A DNA stretch of 64,000 nt. Origin: Thermomonospora echinospora. Its GTDB lineage: Bacteria; Actinomycetota; Actinomycetes; Streptosporangiales; Streptosporangiaceae. The stretch covers positions 62,001-126,000 of the forward strand of contig NZ_FNVO01000014.1 in NCBI RefSeq assembly GCF_900108175.1, written 5' to 3'. Shown here one piece after another: positions 1 through 7,524 of the stretch (position 1 is the first letter of the stretch; every line of letters starts with the position of its first letter). Under the pieces are notes generated by a model. The model was not told the DNA's origin and did no database searches. It was given only the letters and a program-made list of their open reading frames with translations. A program made the translations under genes and the position numbers.

Positions 1-211
1 CGATCCGGCTGATCCGGCCGACGGTGACGCCGCGCAGCTTGACCGGGGAGGCCGTGGTCAGGCTCTGGCCCGCGCCGGCGAAGTCGGCGGTCAGCCGCGT
101 CCCGTCCGCGGCGAACGGCCTGGCGATCAGCAGGTGGCCGGCCGCGGCGAGCACCAGCGCGGTGAGCAGAACGACCGCGACCCGGCGGCCGGGGGACAGG
201 GCCTGGTTCAT
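1..211 (-). CDS. mceA: Mce-family (MlaD-domain) protein, N-terminal part only
   Basis: The first 70 residues are visible; the gene runs off the left edge. It starts MNQALSPGRR, has one membrane segment at about residues 10-28 (VAVVLLTALVLAAAGHLLIA) and then enters an MlaD/Mce domain (ASPVKLRGVTVGRI at about 55-68, the usual first strands of this fold). Mce proteins form hexameric or tunnel-like lipid shuttles anchored in the cytoplasmic membrane and work with YrbE permeases. The ATG overlaps the TGA of the upstream yrbE gene (ATGA), so it belongs to the same leftward operon. Letter A is inferred only from being the first mce gene after the two yrbE genes. Confidence 0.85.
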   Translation of the reverse strand, partial: MNQALSPGRRVAVVLLTALVLAAAGHLLIARPFAADGTRLTADFAGAGQSLTTASPVKLRGVTVGRISRI

Positions 212-1071
212 CCGGCCAACCTCACCGTTCCGCCCTGTCCCCAGAACAGGTAGGACAGCAGCAGGTTCAGGGTGACGATCGTGACGATGGACAGCCGGAT
301 CGCCCGCCCGGCGGCCTGGCCCACCCCCGCCGGCCCGCCCGTGGCGTAGTAGCCGTAGTAGCAGTGGACGGTGATGACGGCGAAGGCGAACACCCCGACC
401 TTCACGGCGCTGTAGAACAGGTCCCGGGGAGGCAGGTACAGGTAGAAGTAGTAGTCGTAGACGCCCGGCGCCAGGTTGAAGAACGAGGTGGAGATGAACC
501 GGGTGGCGAAGAAGCTGGCGAACAGCGCGATCAGGTAGAGCGGCACCAGCGCGATCAGCGCCGCGACCACCCGGGTGCACACCAGGTAGACGAAGGAGTT
601 GATGCCCATGACCTCCAGGGCGTCGATCTCCTCGCTGATGCGCATCGCGCCGAGTTCGGCGGTGAAGGACGAGCCGCACTGGGCGGCCAGGGCGATCGCG
701 GCGATGATCGGCGTCGTCTCCCGGACGTTGATGAACGCGCCGATCAGGCCCATGAACGACTCGGCGCCGATGACCTCCAGCCCGGTGTAGGCCTGCAGGC
801 CGACCTCGGTGCCTAGGAACAGCGACATGATGAAGATGACGAAGATCATGCCGCCGCCGACGACGGTCGCGCCGACGCCGATGACGATGTCGCTGACCTG
901 CAGGGCGACCACCTTGGCGTAGCGCAGCCGCAGGACGATGTCGCGCACCGAGTGGAACAGGACCCGGCAGAGGAACACCGGCCACTCGGCCAGGTCGGCG
1001 GTGCGGGCGGCGGCCGCCGAGGAGATCCGGGCCAGCCGCGCCGACGCGGCGTGCGGGACGCTGATGTCCAT
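208..1071 (-). CDS. yrbEB: MlaE/YrbE-family permease, second of pair
   Basis: 287 aa from ATG (MDISVPHAAS). MlaE-type permease: several hydrophobic helices and the conserved MlaE stretch with GAFINVRETTPIIAAIALA at about 160-178 and GAMRISEEIDALEVMGI at about 190-206, the latter being the family signature (E-x2-A-x2-V-M-x-I). The N-terminal 60 residues are a cytoplasmic/amphipathic lead. Length matches YrbEnB of mycobacterial mce operons. It overlaps both neighbours by 4 bp (ATGA), so yrbEA-yrbEB-mceA are translationally coupled. A longer open frame upstream in this register is a shadow of yrbEA. Role: inner-membrane part of an Mce lipid/steroid importer; substrate cannot be told from this. 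Confidence 0.93.
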   Translation of the reverse strand: MDISVPHAASARLARISSAAAARTADLAEWPVFLCRVLFHSVRDIVLRLRYAKVVALQVSDIVIGVGATVVGGGMIFVIFIMSLFLGTEVGLQAYTGLEVIGAESFMGLIGAFINVRETTPIIAAIALAAQCGSSFTAELGAMRISEEIDALEVMGINSFVYLVCTRVVAALIALVPLYLIALFASFFATRFISTSFFNLAPGVYDYYFYLYLPPRDLFYSAVKVGVFAFAVITVHCYYGYYATGGPAGVGQAAGRAIRLSIVTIVTLNLLLSYLFWGQGGTVRLAG

Positions 1072-1877
1072 CAGACCTCCGGCGGGAAGGCGAGGAAGTA
1101 GATGGTCGTGATCACGTAGTTGAAGGCGAAGACGAGCATGAACGCCACCACCGTGGACCGGTTGACCGCGCGGCCCACCCCGATCGGGCTCTGCGCGCAG
1201 TTCATGCCGGCGTGGCAGGCCACCAGCGCGGAGATCATCCCGAACAGCCAGGCCTTGAGCAGGGTCACCACCAGGTCCGAGACCCGCAGCAGGCCGAGCG
1301 CGCCGTCGAAGTAGGCGCCCGGGGTCACACCCTGCAGCAGCACGTTGAACACGAACCCGCCGACCGCCCCGGACACGATGACCAGGGAGGCGAGCATGGT
1401 GGACACCAGGCTCGCCGCCCACATGCGGGGGGTGACCAGCCGGTGCACCGGGTTGACGGCCATCACCTCCATCGCGGCCAGTTCGTCCCGGATCCGCCGG
1501 GCGCCCATGTCGGAGGTCATCGCCGAGCCCCCGGCCCCGGCGATGATCAGCGCCGCCGCCATCGGGGCGACCTCGCGGACGAGGCCGACGATCACGGCGC
1601 CGCCGGTGGCCGACTGGGCGCCCAGCTGACCTGCCAGGTCGCCGATCTGGAGCGCGACGGTGGCGCCGAGGGGAAGCGCGACCATGATGACCGGCAGGGT
1701 GGTGACGCGGGCCAGGAACGCGCACTGGTCGACGAACTCCCAGAACCAGGTCCGCACGTCCCAGGTGCGGCGCAGCGCCTCCAGGCCGATGGCGAACAGG
1801 TCGCCGAGGGAGACCAGGCCGCCGTACGCGCGGCGGGTGAACAGCCGGTCGCCGAGGGGTGAGACGGAGAAGGTCAT
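1071..1877 (-). CDS. yrbEA: MlaE/YrbE-family permease, first of pair
   Basis: 268 aa from ATG, first gene of the leftward mce operon. MlaE fold with five or so membrane helices; signature ARRIRDELAAMEVMAVNP at about 127-144 and GAGGSAMTSDMGARRI just before. It resembles YrbEnA proteins (about 265 aa). Start chosen because it is the only ATG near the frame start, with AGGAGG-type purines upstream (reverse of cctcctctcc at 1887-1896). Together with yrbEB it should form the permease dimer that receives lipids from the Mce shaft. The 333-bp region upstream separates it from a divergent TetR gene and carries the palindrome at 2016-2058. Confidence 0.93.
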   Translation of the reverse strand: MTFSVSPLGDRLFTRRAYGGLVSLGDLFAIGLEALRRTWDVRTWFWEFVDQCAFLARVTTLPVIMVALPLGATVALQIGDLAGQLGAQSATGGAVIVGLVREVAPMAAALIIAGAGGSAMTSDMGARRIRDELAAMEVMAVNPVHRLVTPRMWAASLVSTMLASLVIVSGAVGGFVFNVLLQGVTPGAYFDGALGLLRVSDLVVTLLKAWLFGMISALVACHAGMNCAQSPIGVGRAVNRSTVVAFMLVFAFNYVITTIYFLAFPPEV

Positions 1878-2210
1878 GTCCGGGCCTCCTCTCCGGAGGA
1901 GGGGTCCACTGCGTCGAAGCCGCTCACTGCTGTCCTCCTCAGAGCATGGGCACGGCCCGCCCTGGCGATCGGCGCGGCGTCGGCCCAGGGACGGTGGCCA
2001 TGGCCTCGCCGACCGATGCTGAGCATTTGCCCAGCATTGCTGGGCACATGCTTAGCATGGTGGAATCCTGTGGTCAAGGTCACACCAGAGGTCGATGGGG
2101 CGGGGCCGCCGCCCGCCGCACCGCCCGTTCGCGGCGTTTCCGAAGGTCATCGCCCGGCTACGATGAGCGGCGGGGGACAGAACGTCCTACGGTGTTGGGA
2201 GGCGAGCGGC
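1878..2210. promoter_or_regulatory. Divergent promoter region, mce operon / TetR
   Basis: 333 bp between yrbEA (leftward) and the TetR gene (rightward). No ORF in it looks coding. It holds the palindromic array described separately and must contain both promoters. I cannot assign -10/-35 boxes with confidence. Confidence 0.6.
2016..2058. promoter_or_regulatory. 43-bp palindromic operator-like array
   Basis: Three short palindromes lie with centres at 2021, 2037 and 2053, exactly 16 bp apart: ATGCTGAGCAT (2016-2026), a perfect 8-1-8 palindrome GCCCAGCATTGCTGGGC (2029-2045) and ATGCTTAGCAT (2048-2058). The whole block is itself one palindrome about 2037 with only two mismatched pairs (2021/2053 and 2027/2047). 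The half-site is AGCA/TGCT, six copies. By position it is probably the operator of the adjacent TetR protein controlling both itself and the mce operon; that link is inference. Confidence 0.7.
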
Positions 2211-2849
2211 ATGGCAACGCGCCGTCGGATCGGTGCGCCGGACGCCAAGAACCGGGCCGTCCTCCTGGACGCGGCCGAGCGGCTCATGCTCGAAGAGGGC
2301 TACGCGGCGGTGAGCTCCCGCCGCGTCGCCCGGCAGGCCGGCCTGAAACCCCAGCTCGTCCACTACTACTTCCGCACGATGGACGAACTCTTCCTCGAGG
2401 TCTTCCGCCGCCGCGCCGAGGAGGGGCTGCGCGAACAGGCCCGGGCACTGGCCGGTGACCGGCCACTGCGGGCGCTGTGGGAGTTCGCCACCCAGCCGGA
2501 GGCCACCGGGCTGACGATGGAGTTCGCCGCCCTGGCCAACCATCGCAAGTCGGTCCGCGACGAGATCGCCCGCTACGCCGAACGGTTCCGCGCCCAGGAG
2601 ATCCAGGCCCTGACCGGTGTGCTGGAACGCGCCGGCATCTCCGCCGACGACTGCCCGCCGGCCGCTGTGGCGATCTTCCTGACCAGCCTCTCCCGCGTGG
2701 TGGTGATGGAGAAGGCGCTCGGCATGTCCGCCGGACATGACGAGGCCTTCGCCTTCGTCGAACGGCGCATCCACGAGATCGAAAGCGGCCGGCAGTCGGT
2801 CGGCGCGCCCTCCGGCCGCACGGGAGCCCCGCCGCCGGCTTCCGGGTGA
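2211..2849 (+). CDS. TetR/AcrR-family regulator, divergent from mce operon
   Basis: 212 aa. The ATG at 2211 is preceded by GGGAGG and starts MATRRRIGAPDAKNRAVLLD; an in-frame extension to 2016 would start inside the palindrome and is rejected. N-terminal TetR helix-turn-helix at about 15-60 (LLDAAERLMLEEGYAAVSSR, then RQAGLKPQLVHYYFRTMDEL with the usual YYF core). The remaining C-terminal ligand domain is not assignable; the last 20 residues are Gly/Pro/Ser-rich. By analogy with Mce3R-type control of mce loci, it may repress the divergent yrbE-mce operon through 2016-2058. The ligand is unknown. Confidence 0.9.
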   Translation: MATRRRIGAPDAKNRAVLLDAAERLMLEEGYAAVSSRRVARQAGLKPQLVHYYFRTMDELFLEVFRRRAEEGLREQARALAGDRPLRALWEFATQPEATGLTMEFAALANHRKSVRDEIARYAERFRAQEIQALTGVLERAGISADDCPPAAVAIFLTSLSRVVVMEKALGMSAGHDEAFAFVERRIHEIESGRQSVGAPSGRTGAPPPASG

Positions 2850-3083
2850 GGCTCCCGGCGTCTCCACCGCCGTGCACGCGGCCCGTCCACGGCCCTGACG
2901 GCCGCATCCTCCAGGAGCGGAGACCCGCGGAGCGCGTCCGTGGCAAGGCCGCCGTGACACCTCTCCGGTATGAGGGGAATCCCGAAGGAAGGCCGTAAAC
3001 ATTCCGTAAGGGGACTCGGCCAGGCTACAGACATCCGAAGACGACGGGGCCGGACGGACCCGCACCTGGATCGAGGAGCCACC

Positions 3084-3701
3084 ATGAGGAAGATCGTCGC
3101 AGGCCTGTTCATCTCGCTCGACGGGGTCATCGAGGACCCGGCGGCGTGGCACTTCCCGTACTTCAACGACGAGATGGGCGTCGCTGTGACCGAGCAGTTG
3201 GCCACCGCCGACACCCTGCTGCTGGGGCGCCGGACCTATGACAGCTTCGCCGGGGCGTGGCCGGAGCGGGAGGCCGCCGGCGGCGAGGACGCCGGCATGG
3301 GCAAGGCGCTGGGCGACGCGCGGAAGATCGTCGTGTCGCGCCGGTCCCTGGAGTTCACCTGGCGGAACTCCGAGCAACTGCGCGGCGACCTGATCGAGGC
3401 CGTGACCGCGCTGAAGAACGAGCCGGGCGACACCCACATCGCCATGAGCGGCTCGGTCTCGATCGTTCGCCAGTTGCTGGCCGCGGGGCTGCTGGACGAG
3501 CTGCGCCTGCTGGTGCACCCGATCGCCGTCCGCAAGGGCGAGCGGCTGTTCGAGGAGGGGGAGCCCCCCATCCCGCTGACGCTGGTCTCGTCGGAGACCT
3601 TCAAGACGGGTGTGCTGCACCTGATCTACCGGCCTGCCGACGCCGTCGGCGAGGCCTCCTACGACGACGCCAAGGCCAACCTGCCCCAGGACGGGCAGTA
3701 G
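3084..3701 (+). CDS. RibD/DHFR-fold reductase family protein
   Basis: 205 aa from the ATG at 3084, which follows GAGGAG at 3073-3078. Sequence opens MRKIVAGLFISLDGVIEDP, the standard first strand of the RibD C-terminal/dihydrofolate-reductase-like family, then LLLGRRTYDSFAGAWP at about 52-67 and MSGSVSIVRQLLAAGLLDEL at about 120-140 (NADPH-binding part). These proteins are common in actinomycetes; most have no tested substrate and are not the essential FolA. Monocistronic between a TetR gene and a low-information region. The 234 bp before it show no other gene. Confidence 0.9.
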   Translation: MRKIVAGLFISLDGVIEDPAAWHFPYFNDEMGVAVTEQLATADTLLLGRRTYDSFAGAWPEREAAGGEDAGMGKALGDARKIVVSRRSLEFTWRNSEQLRGDLIEAVTALKNEPGDTHIAMSGSVSIVRQLLAAGLLDELRLLVHPIAVRKGERLFEEGEPPIPLTLVSSETFKTGVLHLIYRPADAVGEASYDDAKANLPQDGQ

Positions 3702-3815
3702 GGACGATCGGCGTTCCCTGGCCCGGCGGCCCTCGCCGTCACCGCGTTCCGCCAGGTCCGTCCCGGCGGCACGACCGACGGCGAGACGGCCCCGGCGGCC
3801 GCCCGGAATCCCGGG

Positions 3816-4100
3816 TCAGTCGCGGATCACGGCCTTGGTGCGCATCAGGAACTCGCCGAGGTAGGCGTCGTGCGGGACGCCCGGCGTCATCCAGTACGTC
3901 GGGTGGTCGCCGATGTACAGATTCTTGATGGTGGGCTCGGCGAGCAGGTCGTCCACCTGGTGCACGGCCGGCCGGAGCACGGCGCCGCCGGCGGCGAGTT
4001 CGTCCACCACTCCGTCGCCGCCGAGGTGGGGTGAGCCGCCGCATGCGGGTGAGGATGTGGCAACGGCATCCCTCCCGGCGTGCTCCCGCCGCAGGAACGG
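3816..4100 (-). pseudogene. Short C-terminal-like remnant, family uncertain
   Basis: The frame is open from the stop of the His-rich gene (4101) to a TGA at 3816. It has no ATG; a GTG at 4008-4010 would give 64 aa. The last 40 residues look coding (EPTIKNLYIGDHPTYWMTP, then VPHDAYLGEFLMRTKAVIRD) and remind me of the tail of actinobacterial aldehyde-dehydrogenase/PaaN-like proteins, but that is memory, not an alignment. The upstream part is low-information. Most likely the 3' scrap of a gene whose front has been lost; a real 64-aa protein cannot be excluded. Confidence 0.35.
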
Positions 4101-4403
4101 TCAGTGGTCGTCCCAGTGCCCATCGTGGAGCGCGTGGCGATGCCCGTCATGGAGATAGTCGACATGGTCGTCGTGCGGGACGGCGACGTGGCCGCAGCCG
4201 TGCCCGTGCTGGTGCTTGTGCTGCTCATGGATCACATGGCCCGTCTCGGCGCACTCGTACACATGGCCGTCGTGCACGTGGTGGATGTGGCCGTCGTGGA
4301 GATAGTCGACATGGCCGTCATGCGGGAACGCCACATGGCCGCAGGCCTCACCGTGGACGTGCGGATGGTTGCCGTGCGTGCGCTGCTGGGACGTGGTGGT
4401 CAT
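4101..4403 (-). CDS. His-rich metal-binding protein with internal duplication
   Basis: 100 aa from the ATG at 4403 (MTTTSQQRTHGNHPHVHG), which has AAGGAG 8 nt upstream; a longer frame to 4526 has no such site. About a third of residues are His, with Asp and a few Cys. It contains two similar modules, GHVAFPHDGHVDYLHDGHIH at about 23-42 and GHVAVPHDDHVDYLHDGHRH at about 73-92, joined by a segment with two Cys (YECAETGH) and an HKHQHGHGCGH stretch. No signal peptide or membrane segment, so cytoplasmic. Likely buffers or delivers Zn(II), Ni(II) or Co(II). I see no transporter or Zur gene beside it and no clear Zur box upstream. Confidence 0.85.
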   Translation of the reverse strand: MTTTSQQRTHGNHPHVHGEACGHVAFPHDGHVDYLHDGHIHHVHDGHVYECAETGHVIHEQHKHQHGHGCGHVAVPHDDHVDYLHDGHRHALHDGHWDDH

Positions 4404-4565
4404 CGCCGGACTCCTTGTCGTATCAGGGATTTTGTGTTCAATACGGAAGGCACCAGCGTGTTCCTGCCCGCAGGGGAACGGGACGTCCCCTGGCCGTACG
4501 TACTTAATGAGTAGCAATCTGTGCACGCTTTAGTGCGGCGGCCATGTCGCGGCGGGCGAGCTGCT

Positions 4566-4603
4566 GTTCGTGCGCCCCCACCGAGGAGCGGGGGCACACG
4601 AAC
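4566..4603 (-). terminator. Hairpin terminator after haloperoxidase gene
   Basis: Stem of 7+6 bp (GTTCGTG/CACGAAC and GCCCCC/GGGGGC, one C-A mismatch) with a 10-nt loop, 36 bp past the stop of the leftward gene at 4639. No T run, as is usual in high-GC actinomycetes. Confidence 0.6.
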
Positions 4604-4638
4604 GGCGCGTTCGGGTGCGGTGGGTGTCGTCCGCGGTG

Positions 4639-5946
4639 CTACCGGAACAGCCGGTCGGCGTGGCGAAGCGTGTGCCGGGCGACCTGGCGGCCGAGGTCGA
4701 CGCCGACCGTGTCCGCGGATCGGGTGTGGATCCCCGACCAGACCCTTGCATCGACGTTTTCCTGGGTCAGTGTGCGCCAGTCGGTGTAGGTGCGGGTGAC
4801 CCCGGGTGCGGTGGGGCTGGTGAGGGAGAACGGTGCGGTGCGGGGACCGACGAGGGCGGTCAGTATCTGCTCGGCCGCACCCGAGTAGGTGTTGTGGCCG
4901 CTCGGGTAGTCCGGATGTGCGGGCGTGGTGTGCAGCGGTGTCCAGTCCGGGTCGGGGGACGTGGCGGGGTCACCGTCGATGTCGGCCGACCGGATCGCGG
5001 TGACGGGCCGCCAGCGCAGATAGGCGTACTTGGTGTCGGAGGTGGCGATCTGGGTGTCCACCAGCGCGACATGGAACAGCGCCACGAGCGTCGCCCGCTC
5101 CGCCGCCGGCCGGTGCGACCGCGCCAGCGCGACGCGGAGCGGTCCGGTGTAGAGGGTCAGCGAGGAGCCCAGCCAGAAGGTGGCCGTCTCCGTCTGCCGC
5201 GGTGTCCGCGCCGTGCTGTCGGTGGAGCCGTAGGCGCGTACCTCGGCAAGGTCGGCCCGGTAACGACCGGAGCCGAGGGCGGGCGGCGGGCCGGGCCGGA
5301 ACTGGTCGGCCCTCTCCAGCAGGAAGGGCCGCGCCGCCCGGTTGCCCGCCTGGACGGCCGGACTGTAGGTGGGCGGTGTGGGCTGCCAGATGCCGGGGCC
5401 GGGCTGGGGCGTCGGGTATGGGGAGTTGACCGAGGCCGGGTCGAGCCCGTCGCCCTCGCGGGACGCCAGCACCGTGCGGGCCCGACGTTGGCCGTCCGCG
5501 ACACCTCGTTCCTCGGCTGGGCCGTCGGGAATCCGTTCCAGGGTGCGACGCAGGGCGGCGTCCAGCTCCTGGGCGCGGGCGGGAACCAGGGCGACCAGAG
5601 ATGTGTGTACCGCACCGGCCAGCGCCGCGTCCTGGTAGTCGCGCCGGTTCACCCCCGCGGGCGCGGCACGCAGAGCGCGGGCGGCCGCCAGCCAGCTGAT
5701 CGCCCAGGTGCGGCTGTTGGTGGACTGGGTCGGCGCTCCCGCGGCTGCGATCGTCGCGGCCGTGGTGTCGTACCACTCCAGGGCCGCGTCGACGCTCTCC
5801 CCGGCGGTCGCCGCCGGAGCGACCGCCACGGACAGCGCCATCAACGTCGCGGTGGAGGCCAGTGCGGCGGGGGTTCTTCGGACGTCCCGAAGGCGGCCCG
5901 CCCCGGGAACGGACCGGACCGGGTGTCGGGATCTCAATGCGGGCAT
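4639..5946 (-). CDS. Secreted vanadium-dependent haloperoxidase / PAP2-type protein
   Basis: 435 aa from the ATG at 5946 (MPALRSRHPV), 8 nt after GAAGGAG; the longer open frame to 6138 lacks a ribosome site. N-terminal signal: Arg-rich lead, then ALASTATLMALSVAVAPAAT and a cleavage-like AGE. Vanadate-pocket motifs are in order near the C-terminus: KYAYLRWRPVTAIR (about 314-327), YPSGHNTYSGAA (about 355-366) and WSGIHTRSADTVGVDLGR (about 405-422), matching the K...R / PSGH / R-x5-H pattern of the vanadium haloperoxidase-acid phosphatase superfamily. It should act outside the membrane. Haloperoxidase versus phosphatase cannot be decided here. Divergent from the gene at 6349. Confidence 0.88.
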   Translation of the reverse strand: MPALRSRHPVRSVPGAGRLRDVRRTPAALASTATLMALSVAVAPAATAGESVDAALEWYDTTAATIAAAGAPTQSTNSRTWAISWLAAARALRAAPAGVNRRDYQDAALAGAVHTSLVALVPARAQELDAALRRTLERIPDGPAEERGVADGQRRARTVLASREGDGLDPASVNSPYPTPQPGPGIWQPTPPTYSPAVQAGNRAARPFLLERADQFRPGPPPALGSGRYRADLAEVRAYGSTDSTARTPRQTETATFWLGSSLTLYTGPLRVALARSHRPAAERATLVALFHVALVDTQIATSDTKYAYLRWRPVTAIRSADIDGDPATSPDPDWTPLHTTPAHPDYPSGHNTYSGAAEQILTALVGPRTAPFSLTSPTAPGVTRTYTDWRTLTQENVDARVWSGIHTRSADTVGVDLGRQVARHTLRHADRLFR

Positions 5947-6348
5947 GCTCGCTCCTTCGCAGGTCACAGGGGCACCGCCCGAAGGCCGGTGGGAGACGAG
6001 GGCACGCGAAGCCGCCGGACGTGCTCGTTCGCGTGCCGGGTGGGGCCGGAGAATGGATGGGCCGTGTGCGGCCGCTACCGACAGCGGGCGCTGCACACGC
6101 GCAGCAGGTCTATATGGCGGCGCGCCACGAGATCGCATCCCTGAGCCACGCGGTCATGCTCGCACGGGGTTAACTCTACTGTCCAGATAGATTAAGTGGA
6201 CAAATGGGGAGAGGGTGCGCGATGCGGATCTGGTGGCGGTCGTCCTCGCCGGTGTCCCGGCCCTGCGGCCGGATCCGGCCATGCGCGGGGGAGCGCGTAC
6301 ATGATCGGCGCCGCTAGCGTTTGGGCCACCCGTCTCCAAGGAGTGGGC
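5947..6348. promoter_or_regulatory. Divergent intergenic region with TGTCCA inverted repeat
   Basis: 402 bp between the haloperoxidase gene (leftward) and a small membrane protein gene (rightward). No coding ORF. It includes an AT-rich pocket around 6170-6210, rare in this sequence, with the inverted repeat TGTCCA (6180-6185) / TGGACA (6197-6202), 11 bp apart. Probably a promoter with an operator. Confidence 0.5.
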
Positions 6349-6810
6349 ATGAGCAGACGACCGTTGGGCCCCCATCCCGGGATCGGATACGGACATCTGG
6401 TGTCCACGACCCCCGGCGCCTTCGTCACCAAGCGCGAGTGGCTGGTTCATCCCCTCCCGGTCGAGCGGCCGGAGCAGGGACGACAGGACCGGCAGGTGGG
6501 GTGCGCGACATGTGACCGGAAGATGACCGTGCGGGTGTCCTCCCTGGAGCGGGCGAGGCGACGGCAGCAGGTCTTGCGGATGCTGGTGGTGGCGGGGGCG
6601 GCGGTCGCGGTGCTGTGTGGGCTGTCGGCCGGCGTCACTGACGGCGAAGGGCTGAGACTGGCCTTGCTGTTCGGCATGGTGATCGCAGCCGTCGTCGCCT
6701 TCAACTTCTTCATGCGCCTGCGCCTGGAAGACGGGGTGACCATGCGCTGGCCGACCCTGACCCGCATGCACGGTCACATGCTCCGGTGGCCGCCCGACAC
6801 CGGCGGGTGA
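6349..6810 (+). CDS. Small membrane protein of unknown function
   Basis: 153 aa from the ATG at 6349 (MSRRPLGPHPGIGYGHLVST), 6 nt after AAGGAG (6338-6343). A soluble N-terminal half carries one CxxC (CATC at about 52-55), then two membrane helices: LRMLVVAGAAVAVLCGLSAG at about 75-94 and LALLFGMVIAAVVAFNFFMR at about 105-124. The tail (RWPTLTRMHGHMLRW) is basic. I do not recognise the family. It ends 6 bp from the convergent TetR gene. Monocistronic; the context gives no function. Confidence 0.7.
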   Translation: MSRRPLGPHPGIGYGHLVSTTPGAFVTKREWLVHPLPVERPEQGRQDRQVGCATCDRKMTVRVSSLERARRRQQVLRMLVVAGAAVAVLCGLSAGVTDGEGLRLALLFGMVIAAVVAFNFFMRLRLEDGVTMRWPTLTRMHGHMLRWPPDTGG

Positions 6811-6816
6811 CCTGCG

Positions 6817-7383
6817 CTAGCGCCGGGACAGGCCGTTGATGACCAGGTCCACTCCGGCGGTGAAGCGGGTGTCCCAGTCCACGGCCTCCTCGGCGGCGGC
6901 CGAGCCCCGCACCTCCAGGGCAGCGTGGCCGATCACGTAGCCGAGTAGGGCGTGCGCGCCGTCGGCGGCGGCCTGTTCGGTCAGCCCGGCCTGCCGCAGG
7001 ACCTCCCGCAGGGAGGCGGCGGTGCCGCCGAGCGCAGCCGGGTTGCGCCGGGTGACCACCAGTGGCAGCACCCCGGCGTGCGTGAGCAGCCGGGCCCGAT
7101 AGTCGCCGGCCCAGCGGCGCAGCACGGCCTGCCAGTCCCCGGCGGCCCGGGTCGGGGCGGGATGCACCGCGACGTGGGCGACGAGGCCGTCCAGCAGTTC
7201 CTCCTTGCCGCGCGGTAGATGGTGGTAGATCGCCATCGCCTCGACCTCCAGGGCGTCACCGAGCCGGCGCATGGTGAGCCGGCCGAGGCCCTGGCCGTCG
7301 ACGATGTGCAGTGCCGCCTCGATGATCCGGTCGCGGCTGAGCGGTTCCCGGTTCTGGGCCGCCACGCTGGGCTGTCTGACCAT
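6817..7383 (-). CDS. TetR-family regulator (TetR_C type)
   Basis: 188 aa from ATG. The helix-turn-helix at about 14-60 reads LSRDRIIEAALHIVDGQGLG, then LTMRRLGDALEVEAMAIYHH, typical of the subgroup with a tetracycline-repressor-like C-terminal domain. The C-terminal half is helical with the pattern LLTHAGVLPLVVTRRNPAAL. The operator-like sequence at 7391-7406 begins 8 bp upstream of the start codon, so autoregulation is likely. The divergent gene at 7525 may be co-regulated. The effector is unknown. Confidence 0.9.
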   Translation of the reverse strand: MVRQPSVAAQNREPLSRDRIIEAALHIVDGQGLGRLTMRRLGDALEVEAMAIYHHLPRGKEELLDGLVAHVAVHPAPTRAAGDWQAVLRRWAGDYRARLLTHAGVLPLVVTRRNPAALGGTAASLREVLRQAGLTEQAAADGAHALLGYVIGHAALEVRGSAAAEEAVDWDTRFTAGVDLVINGLSRR

Positions 7384-7390
7384 GCCTTGA

Positions 7391-7406
7391 CCTTACTACG
7401 TAAAGG
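7391..7406. promoter_or_regulatory. TetR operator-like inverted repeat
   Basis: CCTTACTACGTAAAGG: arms TTAC/GTAA around TAC, with CC/GG outside. It lies between the TetR start codon and the divergent gene. A related core (TAC-n3-GTAAAGG followed by G/T-rich bases) recurs at 32416, 35696 and 37385. Confidence 0.6.
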
Positions 7407-7524
7407 CGGTGGGCGGTGCGGTTCCCGGGCATCGGCCGCCGAATCGGGTGTCCAGTCCTCCCCCCACGCAGCGATCCGCGTACCCTGTCCTGCGGGATCG
7501 TCACAGCGAGAGGAAGGAACCGCC

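Noticed and set aside
208-1725. 505-codon frame that would extend the second YrbE protein
   Set aside because: The upstream part is an out-of-frame reading of the first yrbE gene; the ATGA overlap at 1071 gives the true start.
2187-3620. Long minus-strand frame opposite the TetR and DHFR-fold genes
   Set aside because: Gln/Leu/Pro/Arg-rich antisense reading of two recognisable genes; no family.
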